The notes under the pieces were generated by a model. That model worked only from the letters and a program-made list of their open reading frames with translations, searched no databases and was not told the DNA's origin. From assembly GCF_001949145.1 (NCBI RefSeq), contig NW_019091435.1:53755-117754 (forward strand): DNA of 64,000 nucleotides. The letters run 5' to 3'. Every line of letters starts with the position of its first letter. Positions within the stretch are counted from its first letter, which is position 1. Shown here piece after piece: positions 36,962-47,627 of this stretch. The translations under genes were made by a program, and so were the position numbers. This DNA is from Acanthaster planci. Taxonomy: Eukaryota > Echinodermata > Asteroidea > Valvatida > Acanthasteridae.

Positions 36962-37026
36962 TTTTATGAAACGCGCTGGCCTCGATTCTGTTGAGCCTTC
37001 AATAAACTCACTAATCTCCAGTCGCT
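36962..37026 (+). pseudogene. Decayed LRR exon of the LGR gene
   Basis: The stretch ends in CTCACTAATCTCCAGTCGCT followed by GTCAGT, clearly the 3' half of an LRR exon with a donor. Aligned to exons 4, 6 and 7, about 7 nt are missing just before the conserved CCTTCAAT (Ala-Phe-Asn) segment. The length is 65 instead of 72 nt, and the frame that fits the 3' half meets a TGA. No AG is present where the acceptor should be. The sequence after the donor (a TTTTGTTGTCAG stretch) resembles the intron after exons 2 and 4. I read it as a former LRR exon that is no longer spliced. Its position between exons 6 and 7 is colinear with the array. Confidence 0.7.
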
Positions 37027-37289
37027 GTCAGTATGGTGCGGTTTCCGATTTTGTTGTCAGAGAGAAAATGCCTAACTCTGTTTGCATAGCAAGTTGTTTG
37101 AATGGGCATCTGTTTTCGTTTCGAGGGCGCTGTATCTTCCGATTAAACTAAAATGGATACACCATTTTTGTTGGCCATCATCATCGAATGATGGAACTGG
37201 AATGGGGGGTTCTACATGGTGTATACTGTTTTAAATGCTATTATATCTATTTGCACGTTTCAACTCCAACTTTAAGTTAGTTGGTATCT

Positions 37290-37420
37290 ACACCGGATTT
37301 TTTCAAGATGTATTTTTTTTGCGTTGGGGAGATGTTAATTTTATATAAAAGGTTTTGCCCTTACCCAACGTATATCAGTAAGCACTGTATGCTCAGTGCT
37401 TGTCCGAGAGCTTGCGAAAA
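37290..37420. repeat. Dispersed repeat, related copy at 49510-49640
   Basis: Both stretches share GGAGATGTTAATT, TTTTGCCCT, ACGT(G)TAT and GCACTGTAT..TCAGTG / ACACTGTATACCCAGTG words in the same order. Class unknown. Confidence 0.5.
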
Positions 37421-38125
37421 AAAAACCTCACAAGCTTACTCGGGTGGGACTCACACTTACGAACCGGATGCTGTGAATACAAAAAACCACGCCTTCTTTT
37501 GTTCCGCTCGGAGCGGATACAATATTTGATTCAAATAGTCTGGTTCCCTGCCCAAAGAAACCTGTTATATAAAATCTATACCGGAGCTTGTTAAACAGAA
37601 AGGGAGCCTTTTTACGAAACAAAAGTAAGCTTCAGTGTAGTCAGGAGTGAATTATTTGTCCTTATCGGTTCAATTAAACCTCGTGCCTTCGGCTCGCTCT
37701 GTAGTCTCCAGCCTGCAGGTTAGTTGTGGCTCCCGGGTTTCATTGTATCAGAGAGCAAGCCTATTCTTCATAGAAGCTTAACATCACCACATATCAGTAT
37801 TACTGTACCCCTGCCCCCCAAACCCTCAGGAGCAACATTTCCGTATGTGAAGTTACTGCTCTACGCTGGCCCACAATTATCACGGCAAAAGCGAAAGTGT
37901 CATGGCAAAAGCAAACACACAGGCTTGGTTCCGGTGGGGATGGATATCAATTCTGGTCTACGCGCTCGTACACACAAAACAGGACAATATTTTGGTTTCA
38001 AGGATGGCATCCTGCGAGCATATGACGATGTAACCTGTTTTTAACTGACATTAAACAAAATCTGATGGGCCTAGTCCCAACCCCGGGAAAATTTCTCGGT
38101 CCGCCCCCGATGCATGTAGCACCTA

Positions 38126-38217
38126 CACTACGAACATCTAATAAAAGAAACACAGTCCACTAACAATGAACATCCATTGTTATTTCACCGCACTTCTTTT
38201 GTTAAATGTTCGTAGTG
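38126..38217. repeat. 92-nt compound hairpin
   Basis: Outer arms 38126-38149 and 38194-38217 are 24 nt each and complementary except for two or three positions. Inside lies a perfect 7-bp hairpin (38162-38168 with 38175-38181, loop AACATC). Could be a solo MITE or a small-RNA-type hairpin. Confidence 0.75.
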
Positions 38218-38852
38218 CTAGAAGGCCGATTTTATCGTGGGACTACTACTATGCTCACACCTTGCGGTGAAAATAACACCTTGCTAGCCACAATAGCATA
38301 ATGGTCAATTAGAGTAGAATAGCCGGAATCATTATATTAAATAATGAAGTGAATTAGAAACAAAAACCACCAATATACACAAACAAGCAATTGCACCACC
38401 GAGCTCCAGATGCGGAGTTTTAAAACTCCTGTTCTCTGGGAAACACTTGAACATTTAATGGGCCGGCGGGCGTGTGTGTGTTGACAAGTGTTACGCATCC
38501 ACAATGGTGGCCTTGCATTAAACCAGTATTGACTTCCTAGTTAAGTGTAGTACTTTTAAATCTAAGAAAATTTCACTCCTACTTTTTAAGAATCTCATGC
38601 ATATGTGCAGGTACCACCACTAGTGTAAAAATAACATCGACCTATGGCCTGTATTTTTCTCAATACTGGTCGCGAAAAACCCATAAAAACTACTTCAATC
38701 CATCAGCAAACAGGCCCGTCGTCCATGAAGCTGTATAAAGCCATGCAAGTAAGAAGTGAACACAATTAATTTTTGCTCGGACTGGTAGAAATCAGTGTAG
38801 GCCCCTGTGAGTATTCAGGTTTTCAACTATGTTTTCTTTCCGTTCTTTACAG

Positions 38853-38924
38853 GTCTATGACAAACCTTATAATTGATTCCATCGAGTCTAATGCCTTCAG
38901 TGACTTCGCCAGTATGAAGCTCCT
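38853..38924 (+). CDS. LRR exon 7 of the LGR gene
   Basis: 72 nt between TTCTTTACAG and GTGAGTTTG (GTGAGT, not GTAAGT, donor). Phase 2 LRR containing IIDSIESNAFSDFASM. It is paired with exon 8: about 90 nt of upstream intron and several hundred nt of downstream intron are recognisably the same in both. The conserved L at the F-x-x-L site is Phe. Confidence 0.9.
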
Positions 38925-39834
38925 GTGAGTTTGTTTTGGTTCCCTTTCGCTGTTGCAGGGCAGCATAGAAAACACTGCAAAATTCGTTTTCAATAAGGTC
39001 TAATAGAATCGTACGATGCTACAAAGTACCCTTAATGCTTTTTCCTTTGCAGTACATATTCAGATATCATTATCGGGCCCTACTTGTAGCACAAACCCAC
39101 AACTTGTATAGAATTGAGTTGACAGAGATGCAACGACTAATTTCCATTGAATCAATAATCTGCTATAAAACTGTTTAATTTTACATGAAACATCTCACCT
39201 CCACCCAAAATGAAATATTGCAATACAATACAAACACTAAGGTGATGAGTGTAATCAGATTTTTAAAAAAGGTTTGGGGAGGCGGTCTTCCATTCTAGGA
39301 GTTGAACAGTACCATAAAGGGTTTCTCGCTCGGTGTGACCTTGATAATTCTGCTGTCACCGTCGAATCAGCAATACCACATTTTGTAAAGCAGATATAGA
39401 CAATACAAAATTGACCCTTGCCCTGAATCGTCCAACTTGTACTAGTCTTTCCGATTCTGAAGCTAACTGAATGGATTGTTTTAGGCGTACAATCACCCCC
39501 GATAGCGCCGAATGTGCCTTTAATACGATCGAAGCTATGATGGCTTTATAACGCAGGAACAAGAAGTGTTCAACATTTTGTGTGGGCTGAGTAAATATCA
39601 GTATTACCGTACTCCTGTCGTTCGCAAACCTCTAATCCCTTGGTAACTTTTCCGATCATGAACACCACTGACTCTTGTCTACGGTTTTCCTTGATGCAGA
39701 AACGACATTTTTTGTAGGAATCGTATTCTTGATTGCTTGTGGTCGGGCATGGCCAAACTGCAAATGACCAATTTTCGCTCGGACTGCTTGATATTAGTAG
39801 GTGTGTTTATTGTTGTTTGTTTCATCCTCTTCAG
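38925..39834 (+). other. Intron between LRR exons 7 and 8
   Basis: 910 nt, donor GTGAGT. Its first roughly 450 nt are the duplicate of the intron after exon 8. No other feature. Confidence 0.65.
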
Positions 39835-39906
39835 GCATATTGAAAACGTCACCATAAATTCCATCAAGCCAAATGCCTTCAGTGAGCTCTACAGTCTAAA
39901 ATACCT
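39835..39906 (+). CDS. LRR exon 8 of the LGR gene
   Basis: 72 nt between CCTCTTCAG and GTAAGTTTG. Phase 2 LRR containing TINSIKPNAFSELYSL, with an NVT sequon at positions 5-7. It lies 982 nt downstream of exon 7 and is its segmental duplicate. Confidence 0.9.
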
Positions 39907-40448
39907 GTAAGTTTGTTGTTAGTCCCTTTCACGAGTATTGGGGATTTCTTTCAATAAAGTCTATTAGAATAAGTTGCAGGAGACTTTTTCTTTTGTATGT
40001 CCTATTAAAATATCAATATTTGAACAAGCTTGTAACAAGAAATCGTGTATCAACAGAAGTAATCGTAGTAGACGGAGATGCAAATGCTAATTTCTATTCA
40101 ATCAATAATTTGCCACAAAACTGATTAATTTTACTTGCAGCATTTCATCTCTCCCAAAAGCGAAATAAAGCGATGCAATATTATCATGATTACAATAAGC
40201 GTATTCAAATGGATGAAAAAATTGAACAGTTCAATTAAAGATTTTCCTTTGAGTCTTAGTGCACTGGTCTTAAAATGCTTTCGAATTTGCCGTAAAACCC
40301 ATATAACCCAATTTAAGATGTTTCATTGCGGTGTGTCTGTTTAGCTATTCATTTTCTGGTTTTTCACTTGTTCGTACAAGATAATGTTTCAATTCAGCAT
40401 GCTACGTGAAAACATCGGGAATTTGTTATTCTTTGTTTGACTTGACAG
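39907..40448 (+). other. Intron between LRR exons 8 and 9
   Basis: 542 nt, first part duplicated from the intron after exon 7 as described for the segmental duplication. No other feature. Confidence 0.65.
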
Positions 40449-40520
40449 TTTGATGCAGAATGTGACGGTAAATTTTATTCCTTCCGGTAGCTTTTCTCCT
40501 CTCTGGAATCTCCAAGGGCT
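40449..40520 (+). CDS. LRR exon 9 of the LGR gene
   Basis: 72 nt between TTGACTTGACAG and GTAAGTGT. Phase 2 LRR containing TVNFIPSGSFSPLWNL, with an NVT sequon at positions 5-7. The IP..SF pattern replaces the I-x-x-x-AF of the other repeats. The following intron is 9.3 kb and is filled with retroelement remnants. Confidence 0.88.
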
Positions 40521-41429
40521 GTAAGTGTATATTGCTTTCAATGAATACTAATCTCAGTAAAGATGCATGAGCGATACAAATTCAGTAGCTATAACGGTTA
40601 GTCAATTCCCTGTGGCGAAGATATAGACAGCACATGACGTCTTCTGATTTTCCATTGAGACAATCAAAGAAGCATTGATTTCGGTGTGTGGACCCTTTTC
40701 CTGCATATCTTTCTAATTATTTGTCGAAACGTCGTAAGCAATAAAGCTTTATTAAACAGGAAGAAAGTCAAGTCCAAAACCAAACCTCTGTAATATCCCA
40801 CCACTGGCTGAGTGTTTTATCCCCTGCCTGTAGGTGTTGCTGTGCCTTTTCAGACTATGACTAACAAGTGAATTGGATGGGTTGACTCATACTTTCAAAC
40901 CTGTAACTACCTAGCGCGGGATCGGACAGGCAATCAATGCTTAATTATATAAAATTGCTGGGCTTATTCCTATCAAATACATGAATATATACCAACTTTG
41001 AAACACCTACCCAGTGGGACGCAGTATAGGGCGTATTATCAGAATCAGTAGGATGCATTGGATTTCTTTTCATACGGTTCAATTTGTAAATTCTGAATGA
41101 GCCGAGGAAACATTTCGGCGCTATATGGGTAGGATACACTAAGGCAGGAGGGAAATAACCCCAGGATAAAAAATTCTCCAAGCGAAAAATGTCACGATCA
41201 AACTTGAAACTTTCACTCCCGATGCCTCTGGTTGTGATCTAAACTTTGTGCAGCGCTTGTACAACTAGCTCTCGTGGCTACCCTTTTGAGCTTCTTTTCA
41301 AAAACACCTGATCGACTGACTGACAAAAAGACCGACAGAATGACCTACGAACAGACATCCAGCCTGACAGACAGATAGCAAACGCCAAAAACAAACAGCA
41401 AACAAACAAAACAAATAGAGTGAATGGTT

Positions 41430-42230
41430 GTGAACAACCACGGAGCTGTTTCGGAATTTTCATTTTTCATCCTTATCATTTTGGAAAAACAGATCAAATT
41501 CATTCGTTGAAACTATCTGTAAGAAAAATTTTCCTCTGATTTGTCTGAAATTCTCACAGTAATCCCCAGGCGAACCACTGGTAAGATCGATAAAAGTGCC
41601 AAGTGAAAGAAATGTACAAAACCTACGGAGAAAAATGCATCTTTAATCTCTTGTCATGTGACTCCCGATGACGTGAACGTGACGATTTTATTTTGACAGG
41701 CCCACGGTTGATGGACTACTTATGTTCCCAATAAAAAGTCACTCAGATGTATGAGCGCAACAGTCTTCGACTTGAGAAAACGTGCACAAAATTTTTGGAG
41801 AAAAACGGCACTCTAAAGTCATGTCACGTGATTTGCATTTATATGGAAAAAGTCAAGAAATACTATTTGATATTTGAACTCTTTGGTATATATTTACTCA
41901 AACAAACACCGAAAAAATACGATTTATCTGTCGTTCTCATAGTAGTCTTCAGCTGAAGTGCAGGACTACTTTCATTATGAGTGATAATGTTGCGATGTAG
42001 AAGAGCGTGCACAAAGCCTATGGGTGACTGCAACTTCAATCTCATGTCACGTGACCACTGACGACGTTGTCGTGACGATTTTATTTTGACAGCTCCACAG
42101 GTTGATGGACCACCTATATTCCCAATACAGAGTCACTCAGAAGTTTGAGTGCACCAGTCTTTGACTTGAGAAAAACGGCACCTTTTAAAATTAAAAATCA
42201 TCCAAAAGTGAAATCACTAAAATATTCATA
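41430..42230 (+). repeat. Copy of the CACGTG/TGACGTCA dispersed repeat family
   Basis: Starts with GAGCTGTTTCGGAATTTTC, which recurs near 55848 at the left edge of the downstream array. It then has two approximate units of about 360 nt, each with TGTCACGTGA/TCATGTGACT, a GATGACGT-type word and TGACGATTTTATTTTGACAG. Confidence 0.6.
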
Positions 42231-42332
42231 AACTGACGTAGAAAAACTTATAACCATGACCAAAACAAACAAGCAGCCACCAAAAACAAGTATCGAAAAG
42301 GATAGGATAAACATTGATGGCAGGGATATAAA

Positions 42333-42384
42333 AATATTTACAATTATAATGTACAAAAAATATTTACAATTATAATGTACAAAA
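42333..42384. repeat. Two-copy tandem repeat, unit about 26 nt
   Basis: TATTTACAATTATAATGTAC followed by A-run occurs twice in direct succession. Confidence 0.85.
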
Positions 42385-42479
42385 CCTGATATGTAAAAAG
42401 GATAATTTAAGATACATGTATATTAAGAACCAACGCTCATAGACCAAAAACATACCATCGGTCATTGAATAAAGATTGC

Positions 42480-43214
42480 ATTTTACATTGTCTGTGTGTT
42501 TAAAAGCTTTCTACACCTGTAGCTGGCAAAGAATATGGACATCCCGAAGTAGAAGCTTTAGAAATTACTACTTCTTTAAGAACGGTACTGATACGTTTTG
42601 TTCTTTTTATCATAACAGTGAAATAATCAGATGCAATAGTAATTTCAGAACAACGCAGAGAACTTTAGTAGTTCGTTGAACCGAAGAAATCCGGCAAATG
42701 CTAAAGTTATCACAACTAGATCTCTAATAACTAATAGATCTGTTTCTTCGGCACACTTTTCACAAAGCTTGACCAACATCTCAGATGATACTGCATCGTT
42801 TTTCCGCGTCATGTGCCCGGTTATACGTTTAGCTGATTCCTTGAAAATTAAGGACGAATGAACTATTTGCTGGGTCAACAAACCATTCCTTTCATGCACC
42901 CATTTAATGCTGTATTTTAGTGCAGCAGAAATAACATGGTGGGATGCACCCGAGTCCAGGAGCTCCGTCAGATACACGGCGATGGTAATGGGCAGGGCTG
43001 GTAATGGGGTGTAACCAGTTTCGGTACAAAATCTCTGCCATTTCTTCAATCCCCGACGTACGTTTTTGAACACCGTTGCACCACTCTTGGAAAGCATAAG
43101 ATGATGCCACACCTGGTCAGTTAAGTTGTCATCTACCACTTTACCTGCCTCCAAAGCTGCGAGACACTGTGCTGCAATCCTATCTCTGTCAGAGAAAATG
43201 GAAGTCACAATCAA
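42480..43214 (-). pseudogene. Tyrosine recombinase of the DIRS-like element, frameshifted and truncated
   Basis: An open frame of 189 codons (43214-42645) contains the N-terminal core-binding domain and enters the catalytic domain at GFLRFNELL, which holds the first catalytic arginine. A stop ends it at 42645. In the next frame recombinase-like text (SEITIASDYF and a CP motif) continues to about 42490. The second arginine and the tyrosine are absent. Confidence 0.7.
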
Positions 43215-43494
43215 TGTTCCCTCCCAGCAATTACAAATTCAAATAACTAGCTTCAAAGCTATCAACTTGAATTTCAGGGGGTCGTCAGAGAAAAATACCA
43301 TCATATCGTTGACTTTTGAGGATGACTTTCTCTTGTGGAAGTACTATACTCTTGTCTGTAAACGACTTAAAATCTTTGCTTTCAGTAAGTAAAAACGGCC
43401 AAAAAGGTGCCCATTCCCACATTGGAATGATTAATGTGCCCTTAATTAGCTCTGGCAACAATACTTTCAGAATTAATCTTGGTGGAGTTACAAG

Positions 43495-44400
43495 TCAGGT
43501 ATTCTCATTAGCCCACATCTGGCTAAAAGCGTCAACTGCCTCCGTTCCTTGACACCACCACCTCAAGGTAAACCTTTTATGTTGTTTGTTCAAATTAGAT
43601 GCAAATGTATCCACACTATGTGGTCCCCATTCTCTACCAAGTGATCTGAAAAACCATGGCTGTATTCTCCAATCATCACTCTCCACAGTTCTGCTCAGCA
43701 AGTCTGCTTGCATATTGCTTTTCTTTGTATCCGTGCATTCTGGATCAAGAATTGTCGAATTCATTTCACAAAAGTTGTTAACGTCCACAGATATTTCCTG
43801 CAAGTTAGACTTTTTGCTACCATTATTTAACACTTACGTCATCTTTTTATTATCAGTGAAGCACTGAATTTTTTCAATAACTTCTCGTTACTTTTGAGTA
43901 CTCGGGATACCGATTCCAATTCTCTCCAAGTGGAACTATTTTGAGCTTCGTTTTTACCCCATGAGCCTACCACTAGGCCTACACTACTTTCCACAAGCCT
44001 TTCTTGGCCAACAGATCTTCTAACGCATACCTGTACGTCATCACGGCCTGCCATTGAGGCTCCCGCACAAAGGGAGTTCATACTGCCACACCCTAAAGTG
44101 AAAATATCACTGCCTTCAGCAAAGGCTGCCACACAAGCAGCATCTACAGTAATACCCTCCGCAGTGGACGAATCATTGGCCTTTGTAGAGGTGCTCTTAC
44201 AAAGAGCGTTCTTTTACGCACATCAGTCATCACTGAAGTCAAGGCTCCCGCACAAAGGGAATTAGGATATATGCTTTCAGTAACAGCTCCCCCGCAAAGG
44301 GAGACATCCCCCTCTCAAAGAGAGAGACATAGCCGCCATACCCTGTGGCGGATGCATCACTGAATACTTTAATCGCACTCGATTCTTGGCTTTTAATACT
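43495..44400 (-). pseudogene. RNase H region of the DIRS-like element
   Basis: SDASATGYGGYV (about 44361-44326) opens the domain. NSSTWRELESVSRVL follows near 44035, with MQADLLSRTVESDDW and WGPHSVDTFAS in the frame 43833-43495, the last being the conserved post-RNase H block of DIRS-order elements. Frame changes and a short internal insertion near 44.05-44.32 kb interrupt it. Confidence 0.7.
44060..44303. repeat. Three short stem-loop repeats in the DIRS-like element
   Basis: CTCCCGCACAAAGGGAG at 44060-44076, a near copy at 44245-44260, and CTCCCCCGCAAAGGGAG at 44287-44303. Each folds into a 5-bp CTCCC/GGGAG stem (the middle one has an A at the last base). They occupy the disturbed part of the RNase H region. 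Confidence 0.7.
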
Positions 44401-44806
44401 TAAGCCATGAAGGTTAACATTTCTGCAATTGGGAACCATTCTTGGTTTTCCTGTCTTGTTATACGCCACCGTTAACGGATTAACAATGACAGGTTGTGAG
44501 TCAACCTCCGAGATGCAACCTTTTGCAAGTAGTCTCTGTATCCCCCTTAAACAACGAAGTGGAATTTTCCTTAGCAGACTTTTTATTATCAGAAAATATG
44601 ACATCAGGCGCCGTTCGCAAAGGAATTTTACATCCTTCCAGCAAAAAACTTCTAATGAATGGAATAACTCCAATTTTTCCCACTGATGCAACGCTTTGCC
44701 TAATCTCCCAATGGTGACATCTTAACCAAACTCTCACCACGGTAACGCCTGCCAAGTTGCAAATTAGAGTCAGATTTTTCCATGCCTTCTTGAGCAATTT
44801 TGCCAT
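44400..44806 (-). pseudogene. Reverse transcriptase N-part of the DIRS-like element
   Basis: Overlapping frames 44806-44501 and 44691-44239 give the RT fingers: a W....L..IIF-type start, LRCLRGIQRLLAKGCISEV and GKPRMVPNCRNVN. The palm is missing. A frameshift lies within the overlap. Confidence 0.6.
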
Positions 44807-44815
44807 CCATGTTAT

Positions 44816-45320
44816 CTACATTATTGCTTGAAACACTTCCAAAAAACGTATCCACCTTGATTGCATCCATGTTTTGAGTACTCTCATACTTCCAGTGACC
44901 GGCTTGTCCGCAACCAGAACAAAGCCCTTGCTCGCTCTTGCCGACTGTGGACGGCCGGGGTACTGCCAGGAAGCAAATCTGGTGGGTTTTCTGCTTCTCT
45001 TGACCCGTTCAGTCTTAAGCCTCTTAGTGGCCCTGGCTTCAGCCCTATACATCTTCTTCTTGTCTTCTGAATCCGACGCCAGTGGGTTGGTTTCATATTT
45101 CTTTACTACGCTCCACACCAGCTCCGAAACATCTGCCATTTTGATTAGTTTTTGTCTATGATTTATTAACTCTATACCCTCAGGTATATACTTCGATGCT
45201 TGCTGTATTTGAGCTTCGTCCTGCAGATTCAACTCGGTGTCTCTCAGCTTAGAAGCAACTTTAACATTAAACTTATATTCATGTTCTCAACTCTTGCGTT
45301 TGAAAGTGTAATTGTCATTG
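44816..45320 (-). pseudogene. gag C-terminal part of the DIRS-like element
   Basis: The open frame 45232-44816 has KADVSEL-like text (KLIKMADVSELVWSVVKKY) and NPLASDSEDKKKMYRAEARA followed by a basic stretch, the usual C-terminal half of DIRS-type gag. In the same frame related sequence (KFNVKVASKL) extends upstream to about 45290. The N-terminal half is missing. Confidence 0.65.
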
Positions 45321-45342
45321 GTCAAAATACTGTTCTGTATTT

Positions 45343-46355
45343 TTACAAGCTGACTGCTGTTAAGCTTGCTCTCAAATGTAGATAGTTTGACGATATCAAC
45401 CAGTCAAGCTTTTCAAGCCCCTCAAGAATTTCGATTCGTTCATATATCTTACCTTCCAAGCTGCTTACTCTTTGTTCCAAAGTTGATTGGTTTTTGTCCT
45501 TGGTAGCCATTTCCTGCAAAGGAACTAAGCGAGGCCGATTATCCGATCCGGTATTGCCTTCAGTCAAGAAAATATCTTCTTCTCGCTGTGCAATTTTTAA
45601 CGCTGCTCGAAAAGTGCCCGGATTTGCGCGACGAACTTCGGCACGAATGGCTTTCGGACGCAGAGCATCTACAAAATGGTAAACAGCAAGGTTCTCTCTG
45701 TTTTCAACGTCTATGCACGGGTACGCATTCGACATTTGGCTCCGTTTGTCTTGAGCTAACGCAGCCAGTTTTTCGCCACTTTGCCTCTCACGGAGTTTTA
45801 GGCGTGAACGGTTGGTATCTGCCGAATGACTAGGGCTGAAATGTGCACGAAACTTATCAAGTATTTGACCGTAATTCAACTTACACGTATCAGACAAGTG
45901 TCTGGGCCTCTCCCCTTACGCTAATGATTAATCTTATCATCTGTTTTCCATTTGTTAACTATGCTTCACAAATCAAAATGTAAAATCCAGTCTTTACAAT
46001 CAGTGGTTCCATCATAGGTCCCCGCAGTGCGGTGATGTGATCCTTCTACAAAAATTACTTTTGGATCTGCTTTTTTTTCCCGAACCGTAAGGTTATCATA
46101 AGAGGGCCTCAAAAGACTGTTATTAGGCCCACTAGCTATCGGGTGTTCGGGGGTCGGAGGATTTTGTTCAGTTTTAGATCCGATAGCCAGTGGAACCTGC
46201 TTTTCAGCTGATTCCAGCACCGCTTCATTATACAAAGAACTAATTTCTGCCTCAGGTCCTGCTATATCCTCACTAGCCTTTTCAGCAACACTACTCCGGA
46301 GGTCGGAAATATCATCATCTGAAAGGACAATACCATATGTTCTCCTGTGTGCCAT
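45343..46355 (-). pseudogene. Gypsy-like LTR retrotransposon gag remnant
   Basis: Two minus-strand frames. The first, with a Met codon at 46355, ends near 45966 with TYDGTTDCKDWILHFDL, the classic start of a Gypsy capsid (Y-D-G-S-x-D-W-E-D-Y). The second (45897-45343) has FRAHFSP, LKLRERQSGEKLAALAQD and NPGTFRAALKIAQREEDIF, the capsid C-lobe. The roughly 70 nt between them are frameshifted. No protease, pol or LTR follows; the sequence runs into the DIRS-like gag at about 45.34-45.39 kb. Confidence 0.7.
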
Positions 46356-47627
46356 GTTAAAAGAAAAACCCACCGCTGCCACCAAAGATTTGTAATGGAC
46401 CGAGCGGTAACTAATTGACTTAGCGGTGGGGCGCCGCCTAAATGGGCTGCGACTGACAAAAAAAAAAAACAGTAAACGAATATTAAGACACATTTAACAC
46501 ACAAAAAAAGCACACAGAATTTCTAGAGGGCCCTCCAGACGTTGTAATTTTTTTAAACTAATACTCATCTATTATAAAGAAGGAGAAAAGTATGTAGGAA
46601 AAGGTTGTGTAGTGTTTAAACAACCTAAGGGCGTGGCCCGATATAAGTGCACTGGGTTAGAGTTAAACGTAAAAACAAGTAGGCACAAATCCGATGAAAT
46701 GGTTCTAGGGGCTGGAGGCAATAGGCACAAATGTGCACACAACAAAAAAAAGAAACGAGGCCAAATGAAATTTGGGGAGGAAAGCAAATAAATTTACAGA
46801 GACTTATCTGTACCGACGAAGAAAACTAAAGATCCCCAAGCCTATGAGTTCCTCCGACCCACGCGGCCAGTTGGCTTTGGCAAAATGACCACACCCCAAG
46901 CTAATGCTACTGGCTTTTATACAGTCAACGCGATCTGCCTGACTGATTATCAATGGAAACTATGTGAGAAACTATGCAAATGTATTGACAAAAGCGGTAT
47001 GTACCTTACCCCAGTACACAGCAGTACCTAAAGAGTGGAAGGAACTTCGGAGGCCTCACCCAGCGTAGGTAATATATGCACCAATACAATTACATTACAA
47101 CCTATTTGTTATAATATACGGAACCCAACGCCCCATTACGCAACGAGCTATGCGTTGCTCAAATTCGTAAGACAATAGTTTCCCGCTATTATCCGAAACG
47201 CAGGAAACAAATATGAAGAACACCATCAGTAAAATATGAAGAAGTTTTTTTCTGGGCTGAAAAAAAGTAACTACTGTCATTGTTTCCAGGCATGTCTTTT
47301 TCAGAAAAAGGTGTCGATTTCAAAGCTTAAATGGATCATTTCGTTGTCAAATTGAAAAGAACTCCCTTCAACCAGTGTTCAGACCATTCAAACATCAAAC
47401 CTTCCATAGCGAACACAAGCTACAATATGCTCATCCTTGGGCACACATTACGGTCATTTCAGTGGGAGCTACACTGCTCCATGGAGGAAGGACACAGGAG
47501 GAGTTGTAACTCAGGCACCTTCAAAGCGTCCAATGATGACGAATAATAGAAAATATTCCAAAAATGCCTTATTGCTGCCTGCATCTTAGCTGGACAAGTG
47601 GGGCCAGTAATATCCTAGCAATACTTG

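Larger units (their letters stand above)
30063..38852 (+). other. Intron between LRR exons 6 and 7
   Basis: About 8.8 kb. Contains LINE ORF2 and ORF1 remnants on the minus strand, a local direct repeat, G/T-rich low-complexity sequence near 36.7 kb, the decayed LRR exon and a compound hairpin at 38126-38217. Regions 30.1-32.2 and 33.8-35.8 kb show nothing else I can classify apart from a dispersed repeat at 34361-34560. Confidence 0.6.
38765..40290 (+). repeat. Tandem segmental duplication carrying LRR exons 7 and 8
   Basis: The stretch of about 600 nt around exon 7 (38765-39370) recurs around exon 8 (39755-40290). Shared words include GCTCGGACTG upstream. Downstream are TTCAATAA.GTCTA.TAGAAT, GAGATGCAA, TAATTT.TATTCAATCAATAAT (with one change) and AAAACTG.TTAATTTTAC. 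Divergence is moderate, so it is not a recent assembly artefact. Confidence 0.8.
42480..45390 (-). mobile_element. DIRS-like tyrosine-recombinase retrotransposon, broken
   Basis: In minus-strand order: gag C-part (45320-44816), RT start (44806-44400), RNase H (44365-43500) and tyrosine recombinase (43214-42480). The RT jumps within one open frame from the first palm segment (PRMVPNCRNVN) straight to the RNase H start (IKVFSDASATGYGGYV), so the catalytic palm is deleted. The recombinase is frameshifted at about 42645 and lacks the H-x-x-R and tyrosine region. No terminal repeats were recognised. Dead, and of a different family from the element at 19-22 kb. Confidence 0.75.
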
